DNA of 64,000 nucleotides from Streptomyces sp. NBC_01335 (GCF_035953295.1 NZ_CP108370.1:2232001-2296000), one strand, 5' to 3'; shown: positions 52,507 through 63,118, numbered from the stretch's first letter. Numbers and translations: made by a program. The notes: a model not told the origin generated them from the sequence alone.

Positions 52507-53505
52507 ATGACGCAAGGGATGCTGAAGGGTTCGAACGTCCCCCTCGATGCCACGGCCGTAAGGGCCGTGCTGCGCTGGACTCCCGGGACGGGCGTCCCGG
52601 ACGTGGACGCCTCCGCCCTGCTGCTCGGTTCCTCGGGCCGGGTGCGCTTCGACGAGGACTTCGTCTTCTACAACCAGCCCCGGCATCCCTCCGGCCATGT
52701 GCGCCGGCTGCCGAAGCGCAGCGTCGGGGACGGGCTGACGGACACGGTCGAGGCGGATCTGGCGGCGCTGGACTCCTCGGTGGACCAGGTGGTGATCGCC
52801 GCCTCCTCGGACGGTGCGAGCTTCGGGAGCGTCCACGACCTGCGCATATCGCTGTACGACGCGGCGGCCCCGGACGGTGACCCGCTGGCCGTGTTCGAGA
52901 TCCGGCCGGAGACCGGCGAGGAGACCGCCATCATCTGCGGCGAGCTCTACCGGCGCGGCGACGGGTGGAAGTTCCGTGCGGTCGGCCAGGGCTATCCGAC
53001 CGGCCTGATCGGGCTCGCGACGGCCTTCGGCATCTCGGTGGACGACGGGGAGCAGCCCGAGCAGTCGCCCCCGCAGTCCTCCGAGCAGTCGCCCGAAGGA
53101 CTGCCCGAGCAGTCCGGGCCCGGGGCCGACGGGGAGGGGGAGAGCGCCCAGGCGCCCGCACCCGGCCGTCCCGCGCCCGAACACGCCTCGGACCTCACCA
53201 TCCCCCAGCCGCAGTCCGGGTACGGCTACCCGCAGCCGCCCTCCGCCCCGCCGGTGCCGGGGGGCGGATACGGCTACCCGCAGCCCGCCACCACCGCACC
53301 GGCGTACGGCTATCCCCAGCCCGCCACCGCCGCTCCCGCGTACGGCTACCCGCAGCCCGCCACCGTTCCGCCGGCCTACGGCTACCCGCAGCCCGAGGCC
53401 AGCGCTCCCGCGTACGGGTATCCGCAGCCCGCCGCGGCGGCCGCGCCCGCACCGGACCCGCATTTCGTCCTGCCTCCGCAGGGCCCGCAGTTCGTCCGGT
53501 CCTGA
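52507..53505 (+). CDS. TerD-domain protein with GYGYPQPA repeats
   Basis: ATG 52507 (ATG 52498 also in frame); 332 residues. TerD domain at about 5-180: [73 protein letters not shown] and [20 protein letters not shown] include the acidic Ca-binding residues of the family. The C-terminal 120 residues are disordered with at least five copies of [12 protein letters not shown] units, perhaps for protein contacts at the membrane. Convergent with the next TerD-like gene (four bases between stops). Confidence 0.9.
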   Translation: MTQGMLKGSNVPLDATAVRAVLRWTPGTGVPDVDASALLLGSSGRVRFDEDFVFYNQPRHPSGHVRRLPKRSVGDGLTDTVEADLAALDSSVDQVVIAASSDGASFGSVHDLRISLYDAAAPDGDPLAVFEIRPETGEETAIICGELYRRGDGWKFRAVGQGYPTGLIGLATAFGISVDDGEQPEQSPPQSSEQSPEGLPEQSGPGADGEGESAQAPAPGRPAPEHASDLTIPQPQSGYGYPQPPSAPPVPGGGYGYPQPATTAPAYGYPQPATAAPAYGYPQPATVPPAYGYPQPEASAPAYGYPQPAAAAAPAPDPHFVLPPQGPQFVRS

Positions 53506-53509
53506 GCGC

Positions 53510-54244
53510 TCAGGCACGCGACTTGTAGCCGCGGCCCCACTGCATGCCGAAGCCGTAGAGCCGGTCGAGCTCGGACTGGAACCCGTAGACGAACTTGACC
53601 TCTCGGCGCACGATCAGCTCCTCCTTGACGTTCTCCACGGTGAACACGGCGCAGGAGCGGGCCTCGGGGGCGCGCTCGTCCAGCTCGATCTCGATCCGCG
53701 GGCCGTTGCCCGGGTAGAGCGTGACCATGGCGTGCGTACGGTCGAACGCCGGCGTCTGGTCGTAGATGTAGACGAAGAAGAGCAGTCGTTTGATCTTGTC
53801 GCGGTGATCCATGTTGACGTAGACCGTCTCGCCCGAGGGGGCACCGAAGCGGTCGTCGCCGCTGAGCCGGATGTACGGCGGTTCGTTCAGGTCCCCGATG
53901 AGGTTGCCGAGGGGCTGCACCACGCCCTTGGAGCCGTCCATGAGCTCGTACATGCATCCGAGGTCGAGGTCGACGTTGACCATGCCCTGGGTGTGGGCCT
54001 GCACGACCTCGGGCTGGAAGAGCTTCAGCGGGTTCCGGAACAGGCTGCCCTGCGACGAGCGTCCCTCTATGTCGGAGCTCCGCATCCGCCAGGAGAGGTT
54101 GACCCGGAGGTTACCGGTGAGCGCTCCCTGCTTGGTCAGCGAGACCGTGGCGTTCCGCCGTGAGAGCTGAATCGAGTTCGACGCCGCGTTGCCCGACTCG
54201 AACTGTGCCGTACGTGCCGGCCACAGGCCGTCGAAGAAGCCCAT
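53510..54244 (-). CDS. TerD/TerA-like tellurium-resistance domain protein
   Basis: ATG 54244; 244 residues (MGFFDGLWPARTAQFESGNA). A longer, divergent TerD relative: VNVDLDLGCMYELMDGSKGV carries the acidic calcium-site pattern, then YIRLSGDDRFGAPSGETVYV, LLFFVYIYDQTPAFDRTHAM and AVFTVENVKEELIVRREVKF, ending near GMQWGRGYKSRA. Cytoplasmic. Likely part of the TerC/TerD membrane-stress complex. It is the last gene of the minus-strand run that begins at TerD 57029. Confidence 0.87.
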   Translation of the reverse strand: MGFFDGLWPARTAQFESGNAASNSIQLSRRNATVSLTKQGALTGNLRVNLSWRMRSSDIEGRSSQGSLFRNPLKLFQPEVVQAHTQGMVNVDLDLGCMYELMDGSKGVVQPLGNLIGDLNEPPYIRLSGDDRFGAPSGETVYVNMDHRDKIKRLLFFVYIYDQTPAFDRTHAMVTLYPGNGPRIEIELDERAPEARSCAVFTVENVKEELIVRREVKFVYGFQSELDRLYGFGMQWGRGYKSRA

Positions 54245-54453
54245 CCCCCCACCCCCACCTATCTGTCTGTCTGCGCGCCCCCGCGGGACCGGGGTTCCGG
54301 CCCGCTCTCGCGCGTCCCGCACACCAGCGCGGGGCGGCCGGCGGACCGGCCCGGGTCTTTCCGGAGCCGTACCGCGCGGACCGCCCCGCAGAGAGCGTTC
54401 CCTCTTTGCTTACCGGGTCACACACCCGGCAGCGGAGACTTCTGGCCAGAACT

Positions 54454-55599
54454 TCAGCGGACTCCGCCGTCACCCGCGTCGACCAGTGTGCTGCCGCCGT
54501 CGCCCGCCGCGGCGAGGGCCTTGTTCCGCCGGACCGAGGACCAGAACGACCAGGCGATCAGCACCACGCCGACCAGGCCGGTGACGATCTCGTTGATCTC
54601 GTACTGGATGGTCACGAGGAGGATGACGGAGAGGGCGCCGATGGCGTAGTGGGCGCCGTGCTCCAGGTAGACGTAGTCGTCCAGGGTGCCCTGGCGGACC
54701 AGGTAGACCGTGAGCGAACGGACGTACATGGCGCCGATGCCGAGGCCGAGGGCCATCAGCACGATCTCGTTGGTGATGGCGAAGGCGCCGATGACACCGT
54801 CGAACGAGAAGGACGCGTCCAGGACCTCCAGGTAGAGGAACATGAAGAAGGCCGCCTTGCCGGCCAGTACGACCGGAGCGACGGTCCTGCCCGTCTTCTT
54901 GGCCTCTTCCTCGGCCTCGTGCTCGCGCTCCTCCTCCTCTTCGAGCTTGTTCTCGAAGAAGCCCGAGAGCCCGCCGACGACGAGGTACGTGATCAGACCG
55001 GCGACACCCGCGAGCAGCACCGTGGACGTCTTGTCCGCGTGCGCACCGCCGTGCTGGTGGGCGTGGGTCGCGAAGGTCAGGGCGGAGACGAGCAGGACGA
55101 TCAGCGCGACGCAGACCGACAGCATGTCGACCTTGCCGAGCTTGGCGAGCGGGCGCTCGATCCACCGGAGCCACTGGATGTCCCGGTCCTCGAAGATGAA
55201 GTCGAGGAAGATCATGAGCAGGAACATGCCGCCGAAGGCCGCGATCGACGGGTGCGCGTCGGTGACCAGTTGCTGGTACCGGTCCGGGTCGTTGAACGAG
55301 AGGTCGATGGCCTCGATGGGACCGAGTTTGGCGCTGATCGCCACGATGACGACGGGGAAGACCAGCCGCATACCGAAGACCGCGATGAGCACACCGACCG
55401 TGAGGAAGATCTTCTGCCAGAAGGCGTTCATCTTCTTCAGGATTCCGGCGTTGATCACCGCGTTGTCGAAGGACAGCGAGATCTCCAGGACCGTCAGGAT
55501 CGCGACGACGCCGAGAGCCTGCCACCCCCCGTAGAACACCGCTGCGACCAGGCCGAGCGCGGTAATCGCGAACGACCAGCCGAAGGTTTTCAGAAGCAC
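54454..55599 (-). CDS. TerC-like membrane protein (DUF475)
   Basis: GTG 55599; 381 residues with about nine membrane helices. DUF475/TerC hallmarks are LEISLSFDNAVINAGILKKM and LEVLDASFSFDGVIGAFAIT: two acidic-Asp-rich intramembrane loops thought to bind metal ions. A charged cytoplasmic loop (EEEEEREHEAEEEAKKTG) interrupts the middle. TerC proteins work with TerD proteins in tellurite/metal stress and in metalating exported proteins. Lies between TerD-family genes on the same strand. Confidence 0.9.
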   Translation of the reverse strand: MLLKTFGWSFAITALGLVAAVFYGGWQALGVVAILTVLEISLSFDNAVINAGILKKMNAFWQKIFLTVGVLIAVFGMRLVFPVVIVAISAKLGPIEAIDLSFNDPDRYQQLVTDAHPSIAAFGGMFLLMIFLDFIFEDRDIQWLRWIERPLAKLGKVDMLSVCVALIVLLVSALTFATHAHQHGGAHADKTSTVLLAGVAGLITYLVVGGLSGFFENKLEEEEEREHEAEEEAKKTGRTVAPVVLAGKAAFFMFLYLEVLDASFSFDGVIGAFAITNEIVLMALGLGIGAMYVRSLTVYLVRQGTLDDYVYLEHGAHYAIGALSVILLVTIQYEINEIVTGLVGVVLIAWSFWSSVRRNKALAAAGDGGSTLVDAGDGGVR

Positions 55600-55667
55600 T
55601 GGCTACCCCATCGTGTAAGTAACGGGTCTCCCCCGCAGTACGGGGCTCCCCCGCGCCGAGCGCGGCT

Positions 55668-56243
55668 TTACGAAACGTTGACCCCGAAGTCTAGAGCGAT
55701 GCCGCGCAGTCCTGACGCGTACCCCTGTCCCACAGCACGGAACTTCCATTCGCCGTTGTAGCGGTAGAGCTCACCGAAGATCATCGCCGTCTCGGACGAG
55801 GCGTCCTCACTGAGGTCGTAGCGGGCCAGCTCCTGGCCGTCGGCCTGGTTCACGACCCGGATGAAGGCATTGCTGACCTGCCCGAAAGCCTGCCCACGAT
55901 TGTCCGCTTCATGAATCGAGACGGGAAAGACAATCTTGTCGCAGTGCGCGGGCACCTGGTCGAGGTGGACGATGACGGACTCGTCGTCACCGTCACCCGC
56001 GCCGGTGAGGTTGTCCCCGGTGTGTTCGACCGAGCCGTCGGGGCTGGTGAGGTTGTTGTAGAAGACGAACCAGTCGTCCCCGAGCACCCGGCCCGACTGG
56101 CACAGCAGCGCGCTGGCGTCCAGGTCGAAGTCGGCGCCGGTGGTGGACCGCGCGTCCCAGCCGAGGCCGACGAGCACCTGGGTGAGGTTGGGTGCGGCCT
56201 TGGAGAGGGAGACATTGCCTCCCTTGGCGAGCGTGACGCCCAT
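55668..56243 (-). CDS. TerD-family stress protein
   Basis: ATG 56243; 191 residues, the standard TerD/TerE length. [20 protein letters not shown], then [20 protein letters not shown] (calcium-binding DFDLD), [59 protein letters not shown] and a closing [13 protein letters not shown]. Very similar to the gene at 56454-57029, so the two are tandem duplicates. Role: calcium-dependent stress protein in the Ter system. Confidence 0.95.
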   Translation of the reverse strand: MGVTLAKGGNVSLSKAAPNLTQVLVGLGWDARSTTGADFDLDASALLCQSGRVLGDDWFVFYNNLTSPDGSVEHTGDNLTGAGDGDDESVIVHLDQVPAHCDKIVFPVSIHEADNRGQAFGQVSNAFIRVVNQADGQELARYDLSEDASSETAMIFGELYRYNGEWKFRAVGQGYASGLRGIALDFGVNVS

Positions 56244-56453
56244 GATGTGTCCTCCCCGATTCGTGATGCGTGTGCGGATTCTGTCCGGTTCGTGCGGTAC
56301 GAACCGTCCGGTGCGGGCCGTGCCCGTGCCGGACGTACGGCGCGGGGCGCGGGGCAAAGCACGCCCGGCGCCGCACGAGAGGTGCGGCGCCGGGCGCTCT
56401 GCTGCTGGTCCGGGCCCTCGGCCGTGTCCGACCATGGGCGTCCGACGTCGACG

Positions 56454-57029
56454 TCAGACGTTGACGCCGAAGTCCTGCGCGATGCCCCGCAGACCGGAGG
56501 CGTACCCCTGGCCGATGGCGCGGAACTTCCACTCGCCGGCGTTGCGGTAGAGCTCGCCGAAGACCATGGCGGTCTCGGTGGAGGCGTCCTCGCTGAGGTC
56601 GTAGCGGGCCAGTTCGGAGTTGTCGGCCTGGTTGACCACGCGGATGTACGCGTTGCGGACCTGGCCGAAGCTCTGCTGGCGGGTCTCGGCCTCGTAGATC
56701 GAGACCGGGAAGACGATCTTGTCGACATCGGCCGGAACGGCGGCGAGGTTGACCTTGATGACCTCGTCGTCGCCCTCGCCCTCACCGGTGAGGTTGTCAC
56801 CGGTGTGCTCGACGGAGCCGTCGGGGCTCTTGAGGTTGTTGAAGAAGACGAAATTGCCGTCGCTGCCGACCTTGCCCTCGGTGTTCGCCAGCAGCGCGCT
56901 GGCGTCGAGGTCGAAGTCGCCGCCGGTGGTCGTCCGGGCATCCCAGCCCAGGCCGACGATGACAGCGGTCAGGTTGGGCGCGGCCTTGGTCAGCGAGACG
57001 TTGCCGCCCTTGCTGAGGCTGACTCCCAC
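56454..57029 (-). CDS. TerD-family stress protein (tandem copy)
   Basis: GTG 57029 with GGGAGGA upstream; 191 residues. [80 protein letters not shown] and [17 protein letters not shown] show the same TerD pattern as the downstream copy. Longer in-frame starts (57065) would extend into the leader and lack support. First of the minus-strand Ter genes. Confidence 0.95.
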   Translation of the reverse strand: MGVSLSKGGNVSLTKAAPNLTAVIVGLGWDARTTTGGDFDLDASALLANTEGKVGSDGNFVFFNNLKSPDGSVEHTGDNLTGEGEGDDEVIKVNLAAVPADVDKIVFPVSIYEAETRQQSFGQVRNAYIRVVNQADNSELARYDLSEDASTETAMVFGELYRNAGEWKFRAIGQGYASGLRGIAQDFGVNV

Positions 57030-57267
57030 GAGTCCTCCCATAGGTATGTAGGGGCCGGCAGACACCAGCGTCCCCGTCTTGCACGTACCGGATCAACGAA
57101 CGGATCCTAGTGACCGGTTCCCGGCCAAAGAAGGCTTTTGGGCGGGTGGGGCGGGAGTTCTCCGCAAGCGGAAGGCGGCCCGGCGGTGACCGGCAGGCGA
57201 CACCGTGTGCCGGCCCGAACGGCGGCCGGGTGCCCGGAGCCCGGCCGCACCGCCGTCCGGAGGGGGC

Positions 57268-57726
57268 TCAGAGGGCTTCGAGCGCCGTGACGTACTCCTT
57301 CAGGTCCCGCGCGTCGGGCAGGCCGTTGACGACGCTCCAGCGCACCACGCCCTCCTTGTCGATGATGAAGGTGCCGCGCACCGCGCAGCCCTTGTCCTCG
57401 TCGAAGACGCCGTACGCGCGCGAGACCTCGCCGTGCGGCCAGAAGTCGGAGAGCAGCGGGTACTCCAGGCCCTCCTGCTCGGCGAAGACCCGCAGGGTGT
57501 GGATGGAGTCGTTGGAGACGGCGAGGAGCTGGGTGTCGGCGTTCTCGAAGCGGGGCAGCTCGTCGCGGAGGGCGCAGAGCTCGCCGGTGCAGACGCCGGT
57601 GAAGGCGAAGGGGTAGAAGAGCAGCACGACGTTCTTCTCGCCGCGGAACTCGGACAGCGTGACCGTCCGGCCGTGGTTGTCCTTGAGCTCGAACGCGGGG
57701 GCCTGGGAGCCGACCTCGATCGCCAT
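57268..57726 (-). CDS. Peroxiredoxin (AhpE/BCP-like)
   Basis: 152 residues. Active-site motif FYPFAFTGVCTGELCALRDE: the peroxidatic Cys in T-G-V-C and a possible resolving Cys three residues on (ELC), then VSNDSIHTLRVFAEQEGLEY, LSDFWPHGEVSRAYGVFDED and a redox-conserved Arg in AVRGTFIIDKEGVVR. Reduces peroxides in the cytoplasm. Follows DUF3052 across a hairpin. Confidence 0.93.
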   Translation of the reverse strand: MAIEVGSQAPAFELKDNHGRTVTLSEFRGEKNVVLLFYPFAFTGVCTGELCALRDELPRFENADTQLLAVSNDSIHTLRVFAEQEGLEYPLLSDFWPHGEVSRAYGVFDEDKGCAVRGTFIIDKEGVVRWSVVNGLPDARDLKEYVTALEAL

Positions 57727-57817
57727 GGGGGTGTCCCTTCGCTTGCGTCGCCGCCCCCGGACCGGTCCGCCGGGGAGCCTCCGCCCAGCCTACGCAGCGT
57801 CCCGCGGGAGACGCACG

Positions 57818-57852
57818 AAGGCCCCCGGCGGCGCGATGCCGTCGGGGGCCTT
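57818..57852 (-). terminator. Hairpin terminator after DUF3052 gene
   Basis: 15-bp inverted repeat (57818-57832, 57838-57852) with one non-Watson-Crick pair and a 5-nt loop, between the DUF3052 stop and the peroxiredoxin start on the minus strand. Confidence 0.75.
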
Positions 57853-57879
57853 GGTGCTACGGGGTGCTGCGGGCGAGAC

Positions 57880-58317
57880 TCAGCGCTTGGCCTTGGCCGT
57901 CTTGGGCGTGACCAGACGGCTGCCCGTCCAGTCCTTGCCCACGCTGATGCTCTTGGTCTGGGAGAGACCGGCGGTCTGGGCGGCATCGCTGATGTCGCTG
58001 GGTTCGACGTATCCGTCACGGCCGGTCTTCGGCGTCATCAGCCAGACCGTACCGCCGTCCTCGATCAGGCCGATGGCATCCACCAGCGCGTCCGTAAGGT
58101 CGCCGTCCTCGTCGCGGAACCACAACACGACGGCGTCGGCGACGTCGTCGTACTCCTCGTCGACGAGTTCCCCACCGATGGTGGCTTCAATACCTTCACG
58201 GAGCTCCAGCTCGACGTCGTCGTCGTAGCCGATCTCCTGGACCACCTGATTGGGTTCGAACCCCAGCCGTTCGGCCAGCTTGGTCCGCTCCTCCGCGTGG
58301 TCCGCGGTCGCGCTCAC
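57880..58317 (-). CDS. DUF3052 protein
   Basis: GTG 58317 with GGAGG six bases upstream; 145 residues (a longer frame to 58335 lacks a site). Acidic N-terminal half LGFEPNQVVQEIGYDDDVEL, EGIEATIGGELVDEEYDDVA, then ADAVVLWFRDEDGDLTDALV and AIGLIEDGGTVWLMTPKTGR. This is the DUF3052 family of actinobacteria, function unknown, usually near aceE as here. Confidence 0.9.
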   Translation of the reverse strand: MSATADHAEERTKLAERLGFEPNQVVQEIGYDDDVELELREGIEATIGGELVDEEYDDVADAVVLWFRDEDGDLTDALVDAIGLIEDGGTVWLMTPKTGRDGYVEPSDISDAAQTAGLSQTKSISVGKDWTGSRLVTPKTAKAKR

Positions 58318-58654
58318 GGGTTGCCTCCTGATCATGTTTCGGAAAATGCTTCAGCCACGCGCGTACGCGCGGCGCTGGCCGTAGTCCACACGGGCTCGGC
58401 GAATCGCGCAAGTACCCGGCGCCCCAGACCGCCTAAACGGTGACGTTCCCTGCCACGTCGCCGCAACTTCCGGCCGGTCCGCGCCGGGGTGCCGAGAGCA
58501 CCGGTCCGTATACGTCCTTCCTCAGCTTATGCCGTTTCGCTCCGGCATTCGCCGCCGTACAGCGTTTGGGAACGCTTGGACGGCTTGGGCGTATGGTTGC
58601 GATTTGGTCCGGCGCCCTTGTTCCGCCTTACGGCTACTGCCCCGGACGGGTGTC

Positions 58655-58674
58655 CGGTAACCCGCTGGTTACCG
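58655..58674. promoter_or_regulatory. Palindrome in the aceE upstream region
   Basis: cggtaacc / cgct / ggttaccg is a perfect 8-bp inverted repeat, 157 bp before the aceE start. The whole gap between DUF3052 and aceE (58318-58830, 513 bp) is otherwise free of convincing genes and must hold both divergent promoters. Confidence 0.55.
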
Positions 58675-58830
58675 TGCGGTAGAGGTGACGTACGGGTCCC
58701 GGCGGTACACGATGGAAGGTGGCGATTCCGCGGACGTCGGAGACGCCGCGAGGTTGCGCGCCCCCACGGATCGGCCTCGCAGCAGACCTGCAGCAGACCC
58801 CGTAGCAGCACCGAACAGCGAAGGAACAGT

Positions 58831-61563
58831 GTGGCTTCCGGATCCGATCGCAACCCGATCATCATTGGCGGCCTTCCCAGCCAGGTCCCGGATTTCGATC
58901 CCGAGGAGACCCAGGAATGGCTGGACTCGCTCGACGCAGCCGTGGACGAGCGCGGCCATGAGCGGGCCCGCTATCTGATGCTCCGCCTCATCGAACGGGC
59001 GCGCGAGAAGCGTGTGGCCGTGCCGGAGATGCGCAGTACCGACTACGTCAACACGATCGCCACGAAGGACGAGCCCTTCTTCCCGGGCGACGAGGAGATC
59101 GAGCGCAAGGTCCTCAACGCGACCCGCTGGAACGCCGCCGTGATGGTCTCGCGGGCCCAGCGCCCCGGGATCGGTGTCGGTGGTCACATCGCCACGTTCG
59201 CCTCCTCCGCCTCGCTCTACGACGTGGGCTTCAACCACTTCTTCCGGGGCAAGGACGAGGGCGACGGCGGCGACCAGATCTTCTTCCAGGGGCACGCCTC
59301 GCCGGGCATCTACGCCCGCGCGTTCCTGCTGGACCGGCTGAGCGAGGCGCAGCTCGACGCGTTCCGCCAGGAGAAGTCGAAGGCGCCGAACGGTCTCTCC
59401 AGCTACCCGCACCCCCGGCTCATGCCGGACTTCTGGGAGTTCCCGACGGTGTCGATGGGTCTCGGCCCGCTCGGCGCGATCTACCAGGCGCGGATGAACC
59501 GCTACCTGGAGGCGCGCGGCATCGCCGACACCTCGAAGTCGCACGTCTGGGCGTATCTCGGCGACGGCGAGATGGACGAGCCGGAGTCGCTCGGCCAGCT
59601 GTCCATCGCCGCCCGTGAGGGCCTGGACAACCTCACCTTCGTCGTCAACTGCAACCTCCAGCGGCTCGACGGCCCGGTGCGCGGCAACGGCAAGATCATC
59701 CAGGAGCTGGAGTCGCAGTTCCGGGGCGCCGGCTGGAACGTGATCAAGCTGGTCTGGGACCGCACCTGGGACCCGCTGCTCGCGCAGGACCGCACGGGCA
59801 TCCTGGTCAACAAGCTGAACACCACGCCGGACGGCCAGTTTCAGACGTACGCCACCGAGACGGGCGCGTACATCCGCGAGCACTTCTTCGGCGGCGACCA
59901 GCGGCTGCGGGACATGGTCAAGGACATGTCCGACGAGCAGATCCTGCACCTGGGGCGCGGCGGGCACGACCACCGGAAGGTCTACGCGGCGTACGCGGCG
60001 GCCAAGGCGCACCAGGGCCAGCCGACGGTGATCCTGGCGCAGACGGTCAAGGGCTGGACGCTGGGGCCGAACTTCGAGGGCCGCAACGCGACCCACCAGA
60101 TGAAGAAGCTCACCGTCGAGGACCTGAAGCGGTTCCGCGACCGCCTGCACATCCCGATCACGGACAAGCAGCTGGACGAGGGGTACCCGCCCTACTACCA
60201 CCCGGGCCGGGACTCCGAGGAGATCCAGTACATGCACGACCGGCGGGAGAGCCTGGGCGGTTACGTGCCGACCCGGGTGGTCCGCGCGAAGCCGCTGGCG
60301 CTGCCGGAGGAGAAGACCTACGCGGCAGCGAAGAAGGGTTCGGGTCAGCAGTCGATCGCCACCACGATGGCGTTCGTCCGCATCCTGAAGGACCTCATGC
60401 GGGACAAGGAGATCGGCAGGCGCTTCGTGCTGATCGCGCCCGACGAGTACCGCACCTTCGGCATGGACGCGTTCTTCCCGAGCGCGAAGATCTACAACCC
60501 GCTGGGCCAGCAGTACGAGGCGGTGGACCGTGAACTCCTGCTCGCCTACAAGGAGTCGCCGACCGGGCAGATGCTGCACGACGGCATCTCCGAGGCGGGC
60601 TGCACGGCCTCGCTGATCGCGGCGGGCTCGTCCTACGCCACGCACGGCGAGCCGCTGATCCCGGTCTACGTCTTCTACTCGATGTTCGGGTTCCAGCGCA
60701 CCGGCGACCAGTTCTGGCAGATGGCCGACCAGCTCGCGCGCGGTTTCGTGCTGGGCGCGACCGCCGGGCGTACGACCCTGACCGGCGAGGGGCTCCAGCA
60801 CGCGGACGGCCACTCGCAGCTGCTCGCCTCGACCAACCCGGCGTGCGTGGCCTACGACCCGGCGTACGGGTTCGAGATCGCGCACATCGTCAAGGACGGG
60901 CTGCGCCGGATGTACGGCGAGAACAGCGAGGACGTCTTCTACTACCTCACGGTCTACAACGAGCCGATCCAGCACCCGGCCGAGCCCGCCGACGTGGACG
61001 TGGAGGGCATCCTCGCGGGTGTCCACCGCTTCCGTCGCGGTGAGCAGGGGCAGATCCCGGCGCAGATCCTGGCGTCCGGTGTGGCGGTGCCGTGGGCGCT
61101 GGAGGCGCAGCGCGTCCTCGCCGAGGAGTGGAACGTCCGGGCCGACGTCTGGTCGGCGACCAGCTGGAACGAGCTGCGCCGCGAGGCCGTGGAGACGGAG
61201 CGGTACAACCTGCTCCACCCGGAGGAGGAGCAGCGCGTCCCGTACGTGACGCGGAAGCTCTCCGGGTCCGAGGGGCCGTTCGTGGCCGTTTCGGACTGGA
61301 TGCGATCGGTTCCGGACCAGATCTCCCGCTGGGTGCCGGGCGCGTACCAGTCGCTGGGCGCGGACGGTTTCGGTTTCGCGGACACCCGTGGTGCCGCCCG
61401 CCGGTTCTTCCACATCGACGCGCAGTCGATCGTGCTGGCGGTCCTCACGGAGCTGGCGAAGGAGGGGCGGATCGACCGTTCGGCGCTGAAGACGGCGGTC
61501 GACCGGTACGAGCTGCTGGACGTGGCGGCGGCCGACCCGGGCGCGGCGGGCGGCGACGCCTGA
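58831..61563 (+). CDS. aceE: Pyruvate dehydrogenase E1 component, homodimeric type
   Basis: GTG 58831 after AAGGAACA; about 910 residues, the usual AceE length. TPP-binding [10 protein letters not shown] (about residue 243) with the closing [14 protein letters not shown]; also [60 protein letters not shown] and [20 protein letters not shown]. Decarboxylates pyruvate and passes the acetyl unit to the E2 lipoyl domain. E2 and E3 genes are not nearby, as is common in actinobacteria. Terminator and convergent SBP gene follow. Confidence 0.96.
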   Translation: MASGSDRNPIIIGGLPSQVPDFDPEETQEWLDSLDAAVDERGHERARYLMLRLIERAREKRVAVPEMRSTDYVNTIATKDEPFFPGDEEIERKVLNATRWNAAVMVSRAQRPGIGVGGHIATFASSASLYDVGFNHFFRGKDEGDGGDQIFFQGHASPGIYARAFLLDRLSEAQLDAFRQEKSKAPNGLSSYPHPRLMPDFWEFPTVSMGLGPLGAIYQARMNRYLEARGIADTSKSHVWAYLGDGEMDEPESLGQLSIAAREGLDNLTFVVNCNLQRLDGPVRGNGKIIQELESQFRGAGWNVIKLVWDRTWDPLLAQDRTGILVNKLNTTPDGQFQTYATETGAYIREHFFGGDQRLRDMVKDMSDEQILHLGRGGHDHRKVYAAYAAAKAHQGQPTVILAQTVKGWTLGPNFEGRNATHQMKKLTVEDLKRFRDRLHIPITDKQLDEGYPPYYHPGRDSEEIQYMHDRRESLGGYVPTRVVRAKPLALPEEKTYAAAKKGSGQQSIATTMAFVRILKDLMRDKEIGRRFVLIAPDEYRTFGMDAFFPSAKIYNPLGQQYEAVDRELLLAYKESPTGQMLHDGISEAGCTASLIAAGSSYATHGEPLIPVYVFYSMFGFQRTGDQFWQMADQLARGFVLGATAGRTTLTGEGLQHADGHSQLLASTNPACVAYDPAYGFEIAHIVKDGLRRMYGENSEDVFYYLTVYNEPIQHPAEPADVDVEGILAGVHRFRRGEQGQIPAQILASGVAVPWALEAQRVLAEEWNVRADVWSATSWNELRREAVETERYNLLHPEEEQRVPYVTRKLSGSEGPFVAVSDWMRSVPDQISRWVPGAYQSLGADGFGFADTRGAARRFFHIDAQSIVLAVLTELAKEGRIDRSALKTAVDRYELLDVAAADPGAAGGDA

Positions 61564-61584
61564 CGCGGCTCCGGGCACACCTGT

Positions 61585-61620
61585 GCCGGCCGGTCCCGGG
61601 TCTGCCCGGGGCCGGCCGGC
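61585..61620. terminator. Bidirectional terminator after aceE
   Basis: 16-bp inverted repeat (61585-61600, 61605-61620) with one G-U pair and a 4-nt loop, between the convergent aceE and solute-binding protein stops. Confidence 0.85.
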
Positions 61621-61682
61621 GGTGTTCGCGGGGTCGGACCCGCAGGTCCGTCCGTGGGTGCGTGGATCGGGCGGCGGGCTGC

Positions 61683-63038
61683 TCAGACGGCGGGCTGCTG
61701 TTCCTTCCACTCCGCCTGGGCGTCGTTCAGCTCACCGGCCATCTTGTCGAGGAACGCCTTGGCGGAGGTCCGGCCGAGCAGGACCTTCTGCAGCTCGGGC
61801 TCGTTGTCGGCCTTGCTGATGCCGTTCCAGTCCGGCAGGTAGTACGGCAGCTGCACGGTGACGGTCGAGCCGTCGGTGAGGGCCTTGGCCGCGAGGGCGG
61901 TGGGCTCGGCGCGGGAGACCCAGGGGTCCTTGGCGGCCTCGTTGTTGGCCGGGATCAGGCCCGCCTGCTCGTTGAACTTCGAGTTGGCCGCGTGGGAGGC
62001 GGCGTACTCGATGAACTTCCACGCGGCGGCCTTGTGTTCGGAGGTCTTGAAGAGGCCGAGTCCGTCGACGGGGTTGGAGACCTGGACCCGCTTGCCGCCC
62101 GCGCCGATCGGCTGCGGGATGCCCCGGAACCTGTCCGTGCCGAGGGCGGTCACGTGGTCCTGGTACGAGCCGAGGTTGTGGTTGACCATGCCGATGGTGC
62201 CGGAGTCGTACTGGGCGACCATCTTGATGAAGTCGTTGTTGAGGTCGGCGGAGGGCGTGACCTTCTTGTAGAGGGCCGCGTACTTCTGCAGGGCGGCGAC
62301 GTTCCGGGGGTCGTTGAGGGTGGTCTTCTCGCCCTTGGCGTCCCAGAAGGACGTGATGCCGGACTGCCCGTACATGGCGTCCATGGCCTGGGCGATGGAG
62401 CCGGCGCCGCCGCGGATGGTGTAGCCGAAACGATTCTTCTTGGGGTCGCTCAGCTTCTCGGCCGCCTTGTAGAAGTCGTCCCAGGTGGTCGGCGCGGCCA
62501 GTTGGGCCTTCTTGAAGAGGTCGGTGCGGTAGTAGAGCACCCCGTTGTTCGCGGAGATCGGGACGTTGTAGGTGTGCTCCTCGGAGCCGCCTGCCGCCTT
62601 CATCGCCTCGACCATGCCCGGGTTGAGCTCGCCGTCCAGCGAGGAGTCCGCGCTCCGGCCTTCCAGGGGCTCCAGCGAGCCCTGGGCGGCAAGCCCGGCG
62701 AGCATCGCCGCGCCGACCCCGCCGACGTCCGGCAGTCCGCCGCCCTGGATGGCGTTGTCGTACTTGGTCTGGATCTCGGTGGCCGCCACCCCGACGTACT
62801 GGACCTGGATTCCCGGGTTCTCCTTCTCGAAGCCGGCGATGATCGCCTTCCATATGTCGGTACGCACACCGCCGTTGTTGTCCCAGAAGACGATCTTTCC
62901 CTTGCCGTCGCCCTCGGCGCCCGCGCCCCCGGCGATCCCGCTGCCGTCGTCACCGCAGCCGGTGACGGTCAGGGCGAGAGCCGCCGTGAGCGACATCGCC
63001 GCCGCCGCGCGCGCCCGGTGCGTCTTCGAGATCTTCAT
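61683..63038 (-). CDS. Extracellular solute-binding lipoprotein (sugar ABC family)
   Basis: ATG 63038 with GGAG eight bases upstream; 451 residues. Lipobox LALTVTGC after a basic N-terminus. SBP_bac_1 features: KIVFWDNNGGVRTDIWKAII, EKENPGIQVQYVGVAATEIQ, AGLAAQGSLEPLEGRSADSS, TTWDDFYKAAEKLSDPKKNR, and WKFIEYAASHAANSKFNEQA. It should capture a sugar or related solute outside the cell for an ABC importer. No permease or ATPase gene lies next to it: it is preceded by a GntR regulator on the same strand and ends against aceE. Confidence 0.9.
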   Translation of the reverse strand: MKISKTHRARAAAAMSLTAALALTVTGCGDDGSGIAGGAGAEGDGKGKIVFWDNNGGVRTDIWKAIIAGFEKENPGIQVQYVGVAATEIQTKYDNAIQGGGLPDVGGVGAAMLAGLAAQGSLEPLEGRSADSSLDGELNPGMVEAMKAAGGSEEHTYNVPISANNGVLYYRTDLFKKAQLAAPTTWDDFYKAAEKLSDPKKNRFGYTIRGGAGSIAQAMDAMYGQSGITSFWDAKGEKTTLNDPRNVAALQKYAALYKKVTPSADLNNDFIKMVAQYDSGTIGMVNHNLGSYQDHVTALGTDRFRGIPQPIGAGGKRVQVSNPVDGLGLFKTSEHKAAAWKFIEYAASHAANSKFNEQAGLIPANNEAAKDPWVSRAEPTALAAKALTDGSTVTVQLPYYLPDWNGISKADNEPELQKVLLGRTSAKAFLDKMAGELNDAQAEWKEQQPAV

Positions 63039-63118
63039 CGTCGGCTCCACTCTCTCGGTACTTCAGTAGCGGTGTGGCTTGGCATGCAGGAAAGACAGGA
63101 ACGGCAGGAAAAGGGGGG

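Noticed and set aside
58440-58682. 80-codon plus-strand frame upstream of aceE
   Set aside because: Biased composition, no ribosome site, and it covers the palindrome and likely promoter; no family resemblance.
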